Shown piece by piece: positions 1 to 7,536 of a stretch of 64,000 nt of DNA. Position numbers and translations under genes: made by a program. Below the pieces are notes generated by a model. That model ran no database searches. It was given only the letters and a program-made list of their open reading frames with translations, and was not told where the DNA came from. The stretch spans positions 1 to 64,000 of the forward strand of contig CAZXFA010000009.1 in assembly GCA_964640085.1 (NCBI GenBank), read 5' to 3'. The number at the start of each line of letters is the position of its first letter. Positions within the stretch are counted from its first letter, which is position 1. Source of the stretch: CAZXFA01 sp964640085. GTDB taxonomy: Bacteria > Actinomycetota > UBA4738 > HRBIN12.

Positions 1-763
1 CGTCGGCCTTCCTCGCCTGATCCTCGGCGACCTGGATGAGCTCGTTGGCCTGGAGCGCCTGCTCCTCAGCCTCCGTCGCTCGGAGTTCTACCTGCCTGAC
101 TCGCTCCCGCGCTGCCCTCGCGCCGTCCTCGGCCTCCTCGAGTAGCTCTGAGGCTTGCCTCGATTGTTCCTCGGCCGCCTGAGCGCGCTGGGTGAGCTGC
201 CCTATCTGCTCCTCGGCCGCCTGAGCGCGCTGGGTGAGCTGCCCTATCTGCTCCTCGGCGGCCCGCACCCGCTCGTCGGCCTTCCTCGCCTGATCCTCGG
301 CGGTCTGCACGCGCAGCTCGGCTTGTCGTTCCCGGTCGTCGACCTCTGCGACCTGCTCCGCGGCTCGCAGCTCGGCTTGTCTGAGCTCCTCTGCTACCTG
401 CCTCGCTTCCTCCTGGGCCACATCGAGATGCTGGACGGCTTCTCTCGCCTGGTCCTCCGCGCCCTGTGCGCGGAGCTCCGCCGTCCTGATCCTCTCCTCG
501 GCCACCTTGGAGTTCTCCTCGGTGGCTTGGATCAGCTTGGCGGCTTCCCTCAGCTGCTGCTCGGCGGCCTGGGCCCGGAGCTCGGCCTGCCTGGCTCGCT
601 CGCTCGCTTCTCGCGCGCGGAGCTCGGCCTGCTTGGCCTGTTCGTCCTCTCGAGCCAGGAGCCGCTCGGCGGCGCGCTTCAGCTCCTCGGCGGCGTGTGA
701 AACCGCGGCACCAACGGGCACGGTAGGGACGACCTCCTGTCCGTCGGTCTGGGTCTCAGTCAT
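1..763 (-). CDS. Coiled-coil protein, partial (C-terminus outside window)
   Basis: The frame stays open from the ATG at 763 to the window edge, giving at least 254 residues. A GGGGAGG motif lies about 10 nt before this ATG; a second in-frame ATG at 772 sits too close to it. After about 20 residues the protein is almost pure charged helix, built on recurring RQAELR, AAEEQ and AEDQAR units with heptad spacing, so a long coiled coil is predicted. No signal peptide, membrane segment or catalytic domain is visible. It is the last gene seen of a same-strand cluster: the gene upstream stops 18 nt before it and shares the AKQAELR motif. A scaffold or structural role is inference only. Confidence 0.75.
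   Translation of the reverse strand, partial: MTETQTDGQEVVPTVPVGAAVSHAAEELKRAAERLLAREDEQAKQAELRAREASERARQAELRAQAAEQQLREAAKLIQATEENSKVAEERIRTAELRAQGAEDQAREAVQHLDVAQEEARQVAEELRQAELRAAEQVAEVDDRERQAELRVQTAEDQARKADERVRAAEEQIGQLTQRAQAAEEQIGQLTQRAQAAEEQSRQASELLEEAEDGARAARERVRQVELRATEAEEQALQANELIQVAEDQARKAD
169..252. repeat. Perfect tandem duplication, two 42-bp units
   Basis: Units 169-210 and 211-252 are identical. Each codes for 14 residues, two coiled-coil heptads, so the duplication keeps frame and helix register. A related 29-bp identity joins 1-29 to 274-302. This is consistent with growth of the coiled coil by slippage or unequal crossing over. Confidence 0.9.
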
Positions 764-781
764 CTCGTCCATCCTCCCCTC

Positions 782-1816
782 CTATCGCTCTGGGTCCGGG
801 GCGGACGGAGCCTCGTGGAACTCGGCTCCAACCTCTTGGAGCCGGAGCTCGGCCTGCTTGGCCCTGGCCTTGAACTCCTCGCGCCATTGCCGCATCGACT
901 CGTACTTCTCGGCGTCGCCCTCCGGGGTCATGTCTCGATGGGTCTCGTCCTCGAACTCCTCGTCCTGGAACTCCTCGTACCATCCCCGCACCGACCCCTG
1001 AGGCTCGAGATCGCCCCCGAAGGCGTCGTGCTCGACCGCCTGGTCGAGATGGGCTTGGAGGGTTCCGAGGTCCTCTTCAAGGTCCTCTTCGAAGGTAGGA
1101 GCCGCTGCCTCGGTCGCCGGCTCCTCCGGTCGCCCTCCGGTCTTCATCTCCGCGCCGTCGTCGCCCTCTTGTCGCTCACCGTGCTCTGGCCTCTCATCGA
1201 CCTCTGGCGAGCGCACGGGGGTTCTGGACGGGAAGAACGTGAGACCGAGGAACAGCAGGGAGACCGCCAGCCCGAATGCGGATCCCACCCGAAGCATGCT
1301 CCAGAGGTCGCCGACCTGAGCCTCCACAACGGCACTCGGTGTGTCGAGCTCCACAATCGCGACCGGGCCATCGGCCGACTTGGAGACGGGCGTGAACGTC
1401 TGCACGGTGTCGTCGACGACGCGCGCCGAGCCGGATCCCCTCGCGATCCCCGAGATCAGCGACCGCATCTCCGGGGGGGTGCTCCCCACGAGCGACTCGT
1501 CCGACGAGAAGAGGATCCGGCCGCGCGAAGACCAGACGGTCACCCCGGTGATCGATCCCTCCGACGAGACCGACCTCGAGATCTTGGTTGCGAGCCTCTC
1601 GTAGCTCGGGCCTGTGACCGGCTTGGTGAGTTGCCTCCGGGTGAGGGTGGCCGTCAGGAGGTTCGCCTCGTCGTGCGCGCGCTCGACCACGCTGTCGAGG
1701 GCCTCGTTCCGCTCGGAGTGGACCATGATCGTGGACACGGCGAGGCCCAGGACGAACAGGAACGACACGATCGCCCACAGCGACCGTCGCGCCCGCCCGG
1801 CAGAGGATCCTGACAT
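782..1816 (-). CDS. Membrane receptor-like protein with extracytoplasmic sensor and acidic coiled-coil tail
   Basis: The 344-residue protein has a membrane segment at about 13-33, an extracytoplasmic domain of about 140 residues, a second membrane segment near 178-198 and a long acidic cytoplasmic tail. The outer domain contains ITGVTVWSSRGRILFSSDE and DESLVGS, resembling the single Cache-like sensors of signalling proteins. No kinase, GGDEF or methyl-accepting domain follows. The tail ends with a segment (EEFKARAKQAELRLQE, then SAPDPER) almost repeated at the end of the upstream gene at 1829-2521. That gene lies 12 nt away and the next coiled-coil gene 18 nt away, so an operon is likely. The function is not recognised. 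Confidence 0.75.
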   Translation of the reverse strand: MSGSSAGRARRSLWAIVSFLFVLGLAVSTIMVHSERNEALDSVVERAHDEANLLTATLTRRQLTKPVTGPSYERLATKISRSVSSEGSITGVTVWSSRGRILFSSDESLVGSTPPEMRSLISGIARGSGSARVVDDTVQTFTPVSKSADGPVAIVELDTPSAVVEAQVGDLWSMLRVGSAFGLAVSLLFLGLTFFPSRTPVRSPEVDERPEHGERQEGDDGAEMKTGGRPEEPATEAAAPTFEEDLEEDLGTLQAHLDQAVEHDAFGGDLEPQGSVRGWYEEFQDEEFEDETHRDMTPEGDAEKYESMRQWREEFKARAKQAELRLQEVGAEFHEAPSAPDPER

Positions 1817-1828
1817 CGCTCCTTCCGC

Positions 1829-2521
1829 CTATCGCTCGGGATCCGGGGCGGACGCGGCTTCTTGGAGCTCGGCCTCCCGCTGCTTGACGCGGAGCGCGGC
1901 CTGCTCGGCCCTCGCCTTGAACTCCTCGCGTATCCGCCGCAAGTAGTCCTCGGACGGGACATCGGCATCACGGAGTTCGACTTGATCGTCCGCTCCGTCG
2001 AGATCCTCTCGGAGAAGCTGGGGGTCTTCCCCTGAGGTGGGAGCGAGTTCCTCCGCCGGTGGTTCCGTCGGGTGCCCTTCGGCCTCCGTCCGGAGGTCTT
2101 CTTCGCCCTGCGATCCCTCGTCTTCAGGCGCGCGAGGAAGGCCTTCTTCGTCGAGATCCAGTTGGGGACCGAAGACCTCTTCATACGTGGGAACGTGCTC
2201 CCCGGGAACGTGCTCCTCGGCCTGCGCCGCTGGTGGCCGCCCCTCGGCCTCCATCTCTGTCCCATCGTCGTCCGTCGCCCGCCGTTCGTCCTCCTCCCGC
2301 GTGCGCCGGAAGCGTCTCGAGGAGATGAACGCGAAGACGAGGAGCAGCAGAGAGATGCCCAATCCGGCCGCAGATCCCAGCCGGACGATGCTCCAGACGC
2401 CGCTGGCTCGCTCCCCCATGGTGTCCACGACGGCGAATGACCAGGCGAAGGCCACCGCGAACAGGAAGGACACGATCGCCCACGGCCACCGTCGCTTACG
2501 CTCGGCAACCTGTCCGAACAT
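1829..2521 (-). CDS. Membrane protein, paralogue lacking the sensor domain, with the same C-terminal tail
   Basis: The 230-residue protein has two membrane segments (about 12-32 and 46-66) joined by a short loop, then a long Glu-rich tail. It begins with an RRWPWAIVSFLF segment matching RRSLWAIVSFLF in the next gene, and its end (EEFKARAEQAALRVKQ, then SAPDPER) matches that gene's end. DNA around the two stop codons is also nearly identical, which indicates tandem duplication. Compared with its neighbour it lacks the roughly 140-residue extracytoplasmic domain. It is the first gene of the minus-strand cluster. The function is unknown. Confidence 0.75.
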   Translation of the reverse strand: MFGQVAERKRRWPWAIVSFLFAVAFAWSFAVVDTMGERASGVWSIVRLGSAAGLGISLLLLVFAFISSRRFRRTREEDERRATDDDGTEMEAEGRPPAAQAEEHVPGEHVPTYEEVFGPQLDLDEEGLPRAPEDEGSQGEEDLRTEAEGHPTEPPAEELAPTSGEDPQLLREDLDGADDQVELRDADVPSEDYLRRIREEFKARAEQAALRVKQREAELQEAASAPDPER

Positions 2522-2786
2522 GGTTCCCCCCAGATGTGGTTCGGCCCAAATGGCTTGGTTCGAGGGTGTGTATCGGCATGGGGGTGGGGCTCGTGTATCC
2601 GCCTTACGGCCTATCTTCTCGGTCCTGACGGGTCCGCCGGATCAGCCGCCGCGGTCACCTGATCGGCCGACACCGTGGACCGTGGGGCGATCGCGGAGCC
2701 GACGCGAGGCCGGATGGGGCACGCCCGGATCGTCCCGCCGCGGAAGGCCCTCTCGACCGCCCGAAGGTGAGCGGTCCTTCGGTGTC

Positions 2787-3098
2787 CTACGGGAGCCGTC
2801 CCTCCGCCGCATCCGCCGCGATCCGGAACGCGGCGGCGACAGACGCGAGACTCTGTTTCGGGACGACGGCCTTCCTCCGGAATCGGCGGATCTTCGTCGT
2901 CCCCGTAAGGCTATCCAAGGCTCTCCTGACATAGGTCGGTGCGAGACCCTCCAGCTTCTGGCCGGTGGTCAGCACGTTCTCGAGGAACGGGAGGGGAACG
3001 CTCACCGTCTCCCGCCCCTCCATCTCCGGGAGTACCAGATCGTAGATCCGGTCCGCCTCTATCCTGGCGATCAGGGCGACGTCCAAAGGCAGGCTCAC
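2787..3098 (-). CDS. Small hypothetical protein, 103 aa
   Basis: The GTG start has a GGGAAGGGAG ribosome-binding site about 8 nt upstream. The protein is soluble and mixed alpha/beta, with a basic stretch KIRRFRRKAVVPK near residues 68-80 and no cysteines or membrane segment. I do not recognise the family. The preceding 2522-2786 spacer between it and the coiled-coil cluster shows nothing I can interpret. Confidence 0.55.
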   Translation of the reverse strand: MSLPLDVALIARIEADRIYDLVLPEMEGRETVSVPLPFLENVLTTGQKLEGLAPTYVRRALDSLTGTTKIRRFRRKAVVPKQSLASVAAAFRIAADAAEGRLP

Positions 3099-3410
3099 GG
3101 GCCACTCCCTTCCCTCTTCCTCTCGTCAGACCTCCATCAATCTCGGCACGATGCGGATCCAACCTGAACGGAGCAGAGCTCGTATCCGGTGGTGTCCCGG
3201 CGATATCCGCCCTCGCGAGGTCGAACGCCGGTAACATGCTCCGGGACATCGGCTCGCCGGGCCCGCTCGACCGGTTGCCCGCCGAGCCGCGCAAGCGGTG
3301 GATCACGCCGGCGCCGCCAACACCGTCCGGCAGAACGGCCCGGGCCCAAGGTGGAGGTCTGTGGGGGTGGGAGGGTAAAGGTCGGCCGGACGCCGACCGA
3401 GGTGGTCCTG
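3099..3410. other. Divergent intergenic region with one leader hairpin
   Basis: This 312-bp region separates two divergent genes of unknown function. Open frames here look like shadows. The only clear structure is GGTCGG-N7-CCGACC at 3380-3398, ending 12 nt before the ATG at 3411, which could affect translation of the membrane-protein gene. Confidence 0.4.
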
Positions 3411-4874
3411 ATGGGTGGAGATGGTGGAGGCAGACCTGGGGTGAACGAGATCCCACCACAGACACGCGCTGGATCCGAGGCCGCCGCCATGGGACCCCAG
3501 GGGTCGTCGCCAACCCTCGTCCTCACCCGGGGGTGGGCAACCGGGCTGATGTGGGGCGGGCTGGCCTTCGCGGTGATCGCCGCCCTCGGGCAGGCGATGG
3601 CGTTCGCCGTGGGTCTGGCTCAAGTACCCAGCATGTCGGCAGGGACGGCAGCCAAGCTGGGCTGGCTCTACTTCGGGTGGTTCCACCACGTGCCCCTCAC
3701 CATCGCCCCAAGCTTTGAAGGGATGGGCGGTGCCCAGAACCTGCTCGGTGAAGCCGGCTTCGCGGCGGAGGTCGGTCTCGCGATGATGCTGGCCACGTTC
3801 CTGGCGATCGCGATCCTCTACAGGGGAGGCCGCACCGTGGCGGATCGGGCGGGAGGCGGTGGGATGGCCCGGGTCCTTCACGGGATGAAGGTGGCGCCCG
3901 CGTACGCGATCCCACCCTTCGTGGTGTCCGGGCTGGTGAGCATCGACATCCCAATCCCACTGAACGCGCTGGTGGCGGGAAGCCTGCAGATGCGATCGTG
4001 GGCCCTCACGTGGTTCGTGCTCCCCTTGCTGATCGCGGCGGCGGCGGGGGCCGCTGGGGGTCTGCGCTCGGCGCGCTTCGAGCTGCTCTCTCGCGAACCA
4101 TGGGGACGCCGGGCGGCGGGGGTCGTCGTCGGAGGGCTGCGGATGTTCGTCCTCGGCGTGGCGCTGTCATTCGCAGGACTCCTCGTGCTGGCGGTGGTCC
4201 AACCGCACGCGTCCAGGACCTACTTCGAGACGGTCTTCAGGCCACCCACCGACCAGACGGCCGTGATCATCGCCCACCACGTGCTCCTGCTGCCGAACCA
4301 ATCCCTGTGGGTGTTGGTCCCGGCGATGGGTGGCTGTGACGGTCTCTCCGGGGGAGGCTCGTCCGCGTCCTTCCTCTGCTACTCGAAGTTCCCGAGGACG
4401 GTATCGGTGAGCCCCGAGGGCCCCGTCTCCCTGTCGCCGGCCATCCGGGCAGAGTTCCGGACGGCGCCACCTGGATACTTCCTGTTCCTCCTGGTGCCCG
4501 CGCTGTCGGCGGTCCTGGGAGGCCGACACGCCGCCAGGAAGCGTGCACGGACCCGGGGGGAGGCCGCCGCCGTGGGAGCCGCGTCCGGCGTGGTCTTCGC
4601 GGTCCTGATCGCGGTGGGCTCGTGGTTCGCTTCGGTATCGGCGCGGCTCGACGCGCCGATGGGGGGCATCGAGGGGGACGCCTCGGTCCTGATCGGACCC
4701 GCTCTGTGGGCTGCCGGGCTTCTGGCGCTGGCATGGGGGGTCGTCGGCGGTGGACTCGGGGGATGGCTTGGGGGCAGGGAGTTCCCACGCAGGGCACGGC
4801 TGCCCGGGCCCTCGAGCCACCCGACCTGGAGTCCAGGGGACGCCGCCGGCCCGCCGGGCCTGGGTCCCGGCTGA
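3411..4874 (+). CDS. Polytopic membrane protein of unknown function
   Basis: From the ATG at 3411 (AGGTGG 5 nt upstream) the protein has 487 residues; a GTG at 3441 with GGAGG 10 nt upstream is an equally possible start. About eight hydrophobic segments are visible. A mid-protein loop carries two cysteines and a LLLPNQSLWVLVPAMGG stretch just before a membrane re-entry. The layout recalls large actinobacterial membrane proteins of unknown function. No transporter signature or catalytic motif is evident. It stands alone: diverging from the gene on its left and 51 nt before a response regulator. Confidence 0.65.
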   Translation: MGGDGGGRPGVNEIPPQTRAGSEAAAMGPQGSSPTLVLTRGWATGLMWGGLAFAVIAALGQAMAFAVGLAQVPSMSAGTAAKLGWLYFGWFHHVPLTIAPSFEGMGGAQNLLGEAGFAAEVGLAMMLATFLAIAILYRGGRTVADRAGGGGMARVLHGMKVAPAYAIPPFVVSGLVSIDIPIPLNALVAGSLQMRSWALTWFVLPLLIAAAAGAAGGLRSARFELLSREPWGRRAAGVVVGGLRMFVLGVALSFAGLLVLAVVQPHASRTYFETVFRPPTDQTAVIIAHHVLLLPNQSLWVLVPAMGGCDGLSGGGSSASFLCYSKFPRTVSVSPEGPVSLSPAIRAEFRTAPPGYFLFLLVPALSAVLGGRHAARKRARTRGEAAAVGAASGVVFAVLIAVGSWFASVSARLDAPMGGIEGDASVLIGPALWAAGLLALAWGVVGGGLGGWLGGREFPRRARLPGPSSHPTWSPGDAAGPPGLGPG

Positions 4875-4925
4875 GGCTCCCCGGTCCGGGGAAGCGCCCT
4901 CCGCGGCTCAGGCGAGGGGGGCCCG

Positions 4926-5612
4926 GTGCCGATACAGAGGCCCATGGATGCCGGCGTCCGCGTGCTCGTGGTCGATGATCGCGAGACGGTCACCCGTCTT
5001 TCGCTGCACCTGGACGGTCGATCCGACCTGTCCGTGGTGGGCCCAGCCGCCGACGTGGAGGCGGCGGCCGGGCTCTACGGGACGGACCCCTTCGACGTCG
5101 TGCTCGTGGACCTCGACCGCCCTGGGCGAGGGGGGATGGAGGCGATCCGCCGTCTGCGCTCGGCGTGCCCCGAGGTGAAGGTGATCGCCCTGAGCGAGGC
5201 CGGCGCAACCGACCGGATCGTCGAGGCGCTGTTCGCCGGTGCGTGCGGGTACGCGCCGAAGTCCAGCGGCATCGAGGAGCTCGTCGAGGTGATCCGATGC
5301 GCCGTCCTCGGCGAGATGGTGCTGCCGGTGGGGGAGCTCGTCCACGTCCTGGACGAGCTCCGTCAGACCCGGATCCGGTCCCAGGTACAGGAGCGGGCGC
5401 TCGAGCGCCTCACGACGAGAGAGACGGAGATCCTCCGTGAGCTGGCGGTCTGTCGCGGCACCGGGCAGATCGCCGAGGCGCTCGGCATCAGTCCGCTCAC
5501 GGTCCAGAGCCATGTGAAGAACATCCTTGCCAAGCTCGGCGTGCACTCGAAGGTGGAGGCCGTCACGCTGGCCTGGCGCGAGGGTCTCGTACCGATCCCG
5601 CAGTCTGCGTAG
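4926..5612 (+). CDS. NarL/LuxR-family response regulator 1
   Basis: The receiver domain spans about residues 10-125, with acidic pair D17-D18, phosphoacceptor D62 in VLVDLDRPG, and the conserved Lys in GYAPKSS. A LuxR-type HTH follows (LTTRETEILREL, then LGISPLTVQSHVKNILAKLG). All phosphorylation residues are present, so it should act as a standard phosphorylation-controlled transcription factor. The GTG start follows GAGGGGGG; an ATG at 4944 is an alternative. No histidine kinase is adjacent. It is the first of three consecutive regulators of this family. Confidence 0.9.
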   Translation: MPIQRPMDAGVRVLVVDDRETVTRLSLHLDGRSDLSVVGPAADVEAAAGLYGTDPFDVVLVDLDRPGRGGMEAIRRLRSACPEVKVIALSEAGATDRIVEALFAGACGYAPKSSGIEELVEVIRCAVLGEMVLPVGELVHVLDELRQTRIRSQVQERALERLTTRETEILRELAVCRGTGQIAEALGISPLTVQSHVKNILAKLGVHSKVEAVTLAWREGLVPIPQSA

Positions 5613-5664
5613 TCACGGCTGCGGCGTAGCTTCGAGGGCAGGCGGATCGGAGCCTGAGAACGGG

Positions 5665-6369
5665 ATGGCTCAGGGCGCAGTGACGTTGCAGGATCGGCGA
5701 TCTCCACCGTTCCGGGTCGTGATCATCGACGACAACACCGTGTTGCGTCGGGTCGTGGTCATCGCCTGCGCCGCGACGGTTGGGCTCGACCTGGTAGGGG
5801 AGACCCGGGACGGTGAAGAGGGCCTGGCCGTGTGCGAGCGCCTCGCTCCGGACCTCGTCGTGCTGGACCCTACGCTGCCGGGGATCGACGGGCTCGAGGT
5901 GGCGCGCCGCCTGCGGGCATCGCGGAACCCGCCCAGGGTCCTGATGCTCACCGGCCGTCGGGACGGCGAGACCGTGCTGGCGGCCATACGGAGCGGCGTC
6001 CACGGGTTCCTCGCGATGAACACAGGGATCGACGAGGTGGCCCGGGCCATGCTTGCCGTGGCCCGTGGAGGGCGCGTGTTCCCGCCGGAGCAGGAGCGGG
6101 CCGCGGTCCAGGAGCTGGGCCGGCTGGCACGTGCCGCCCGAGCCGGCTCACGCGCGGCCTTGAACCTGACGCGGCGCGAGCTCACGATCCTGCAGCTCTG
6201 CGCGGAGGGCCTCACGCTGCGGCAGGTGGGGACGCGCCTCGGCATCTCCCATCGGACCGTCGAGTGGCACGTGGCCAAGGTCTACCGCAAGCTCGAGGTC
6301 AAGACCCGGGTCCAGGCGATGGCCAAGGCCGCGTCGCTCGGCCTCGTCGAGCTGGACCGGACCCGCTGA
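5665..6369 (+). CDS. NarL/LuxR-family response regulator 2, conserved receiver Lys replaced
   Basis: The 234-residue protein has a receiver (acidic pair D22-D23, phosphoacceptor D68 in VVLDPTLPG, T96) and a LuxR HTH (LTRRELTILQLCAEGL, LGISHRTVEWHVAKVYRKL). At the position normally holding the conserved Lys of the GYLxK motif it has Met118 (GFLAMNT). That Lys helps stabilise the phosphorylated state, so signalling may be altered. The start at 5665 is chosen because the longer frame overlaps the previous gene and contains no receiver sequence. It follows regulator 1 by 52 nt. Confidence 0.88.
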   Translation: MAQGAVTLQDRRSPPFRVVIIDDNTVLRRVVVIACAATVGLDLVGETRDGEEGLAVCERLAPDLVVLDPTLPGIDGLEVARRLRASRNPPRVLMLTGRRDGETVLAAIRSGVHGFLAMNTGIDEVARAMLAVARGGRVFPPEQERAAVQELGRLARAARAGSRAALNLTRRELTILQLCAEGLTLRQVGTRLGISHRTVEWHVAKVYRKLEVKTRVQAMAKAASLGLVELDRTR

Positions 6370-6429
6370 CGCGATAAGCAGGGCGCGACCGCGCAAGTTC
6401 CGCCGAGGAACCGCCGATACCTCCTGCAG

Positions 6430-7149
6430 ATGACGAGATCCGGGGGATCCTCGAACGCGAGGAGCCGGGAACGCGTGCGACCGCGTCTGGATGTGATCGT
6501 CGTGGATCCGATGCCAGTCGTGCGCGCGGGGATCGGCATGCTCATCGGCGACAAGCCGGACATGCGGGTCCTGGCGGAGACGGGCTCGGCGGACGAGTGC
6601 CTCGAGACCGTGGGGCGGAACCGCCGCCGCCGCGTGGTGGTGCTGGTGGAACTGAGCCTTCCCGGCGAACGGGACTCGCTGTGGCTGATCCATACGCTGC
6701 GTGAGCGCTACCCGCTCGCCACGATCCTGGCCGTGGGCGCGGGGGCCGATGCCACGACGATCTCGCGCGCGCTCTTCGTGGGGGCCGATGGGTACCTGGA
6801 CAAGGGCATCGACCCCGCGGAGTTCCTCCAGGCGATCGGTCACACCGCTCGCGGAGAGGTCGTTCTGGCCGGCACCCTTCTCGATCGGGTGGGGCTCATC
6901 GCCGACGGCATCGACCGGAGGCGACGGATCGAGACCTCGCTGACCCGACGCGAGCAAGAGGTGCTGATGGCCGCGGCCCAGGGTCTGACGGCACGGCAGA
7001 TCGCGCGTCATCTCGGCGTTCGCGAGAGGACCGTGACGACGCACCTGGGTCGCATCTACGGCAAGCTCGGCGTCAACAGCCGGGTGGGCGCGGTGATCGA
7101 GGCGGCACGATCGGGTCTGGTCACGGTCGGCTCCCCGGGGGGCGCGTGA
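6430..7149 (+). CDS. NarL/LuxR-family response regulator 3, phosphoacceptor Asp replaced by Glu
   Basis: The receiver domain is recognisable (VVDPMPVVRAGI, GADGYLDKGID with K125), but the phosphoacceptor position is Glu74 (VLVELSLPGE) and the usual Ser/Thr is Gly103. The acidic pocket has only D26. These are the key phosphorylation residues, so it is probably constitutively active (Glu can mimic phospho-Asp) or controlled otherwise. The LuxR HTH is intact (LTRREQEVLMAAAQGL, VRERTVTTHLGRIYGKLG). A GTG at 6475 with GAGGAG 10 nt upstream may be the true start, since the ATG at 6430 lacks a ribosome-binding site. Confidence 0.88.
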   Translation: MTRSGGSSNARSRERVRPRLDVIVVDPMPVVRAGIGMLIGDKPDMRVLAETGSADECLETVGRNRRRRVVVLVELSLPGERDSLWLIHTLRERYPLATILAVGAGADATTISRALFVGADGYLDKGIDPAEFLQAIGHTARGEVVLAGTLLDRVGLIADGIDRRRRIETSLTRREQEVLMAAAQGLTARQIARHLGVRERTVTTHLGRIYGKLGVNSRVGAVIEAARSGLVTVGSPGGA

Positions 7150-7158
7150 AGACGCTCA

Positions 7159-7193
7159 CCCACCGTGGATGGTGGGGCGGTCTGGCACCGCCC
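7159..7193 (+). terminator. Two overlapping hairpins after the regulator genes
   Basis: CCCACC (7159-7164) pairs with GGTGGG (7171-7176), and GGGCGGT (7175-7181) pairs perfectly with ACCGCCC (7187-7193) across a 5-nt loop. The stems share two bases, so only one can fully form at a time. No T-run follows. It probably ends the response-regulator unit. Confidence 0.4.
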
Positions 7194-7361
7194 ATGGAAC
7201 CCTCGTGGTGGATGGTGTGTTCGCCGTAGGCACTTCTCCCCAGCCTTCGGCCAGCAACCTTCGCCCGCGGAACTCGTTATCGGTAGGGAACCGCGTCCCG
7301 CACGGAGGTGAGCGAACTCGTGCACGAAGGGTGGTCTCTCGGACGTGGAGGGCGCCCGTGT

Positions 7362-7390
7362 TTGACCCGCAGGGGGGCGGAGTATAGAGT
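7362..7390 (+). promoter_or_regulatory. Probable sigma-70-type promoter of the IPT/TIG gene
   Basis: TTGACC at 7362-7367 and TAGAGT at 7385-7390 are separated by 17 nt. The predicted start lies near 7397, leaving a purine-rich leader of about 140 nt before the ATG at 7537. The rest of 7194-7361 has no gene I can support. Confidence 0.5.
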
Positions 7391-7536
7391 CCGTCCCGCT
7401 TCCCCACGTGGCGAGGGCCTCCTTCAGTGTGCCCGGGAAGAGGGTTGAGTGAGGAAGGGGGGAGAAAGGAGAGAGCTCCGGGTAGAGGAGGAAGCTGAGC
7501 AGGGAGCATGTCGATGTGGAAAGTGAGGACGAAGCT

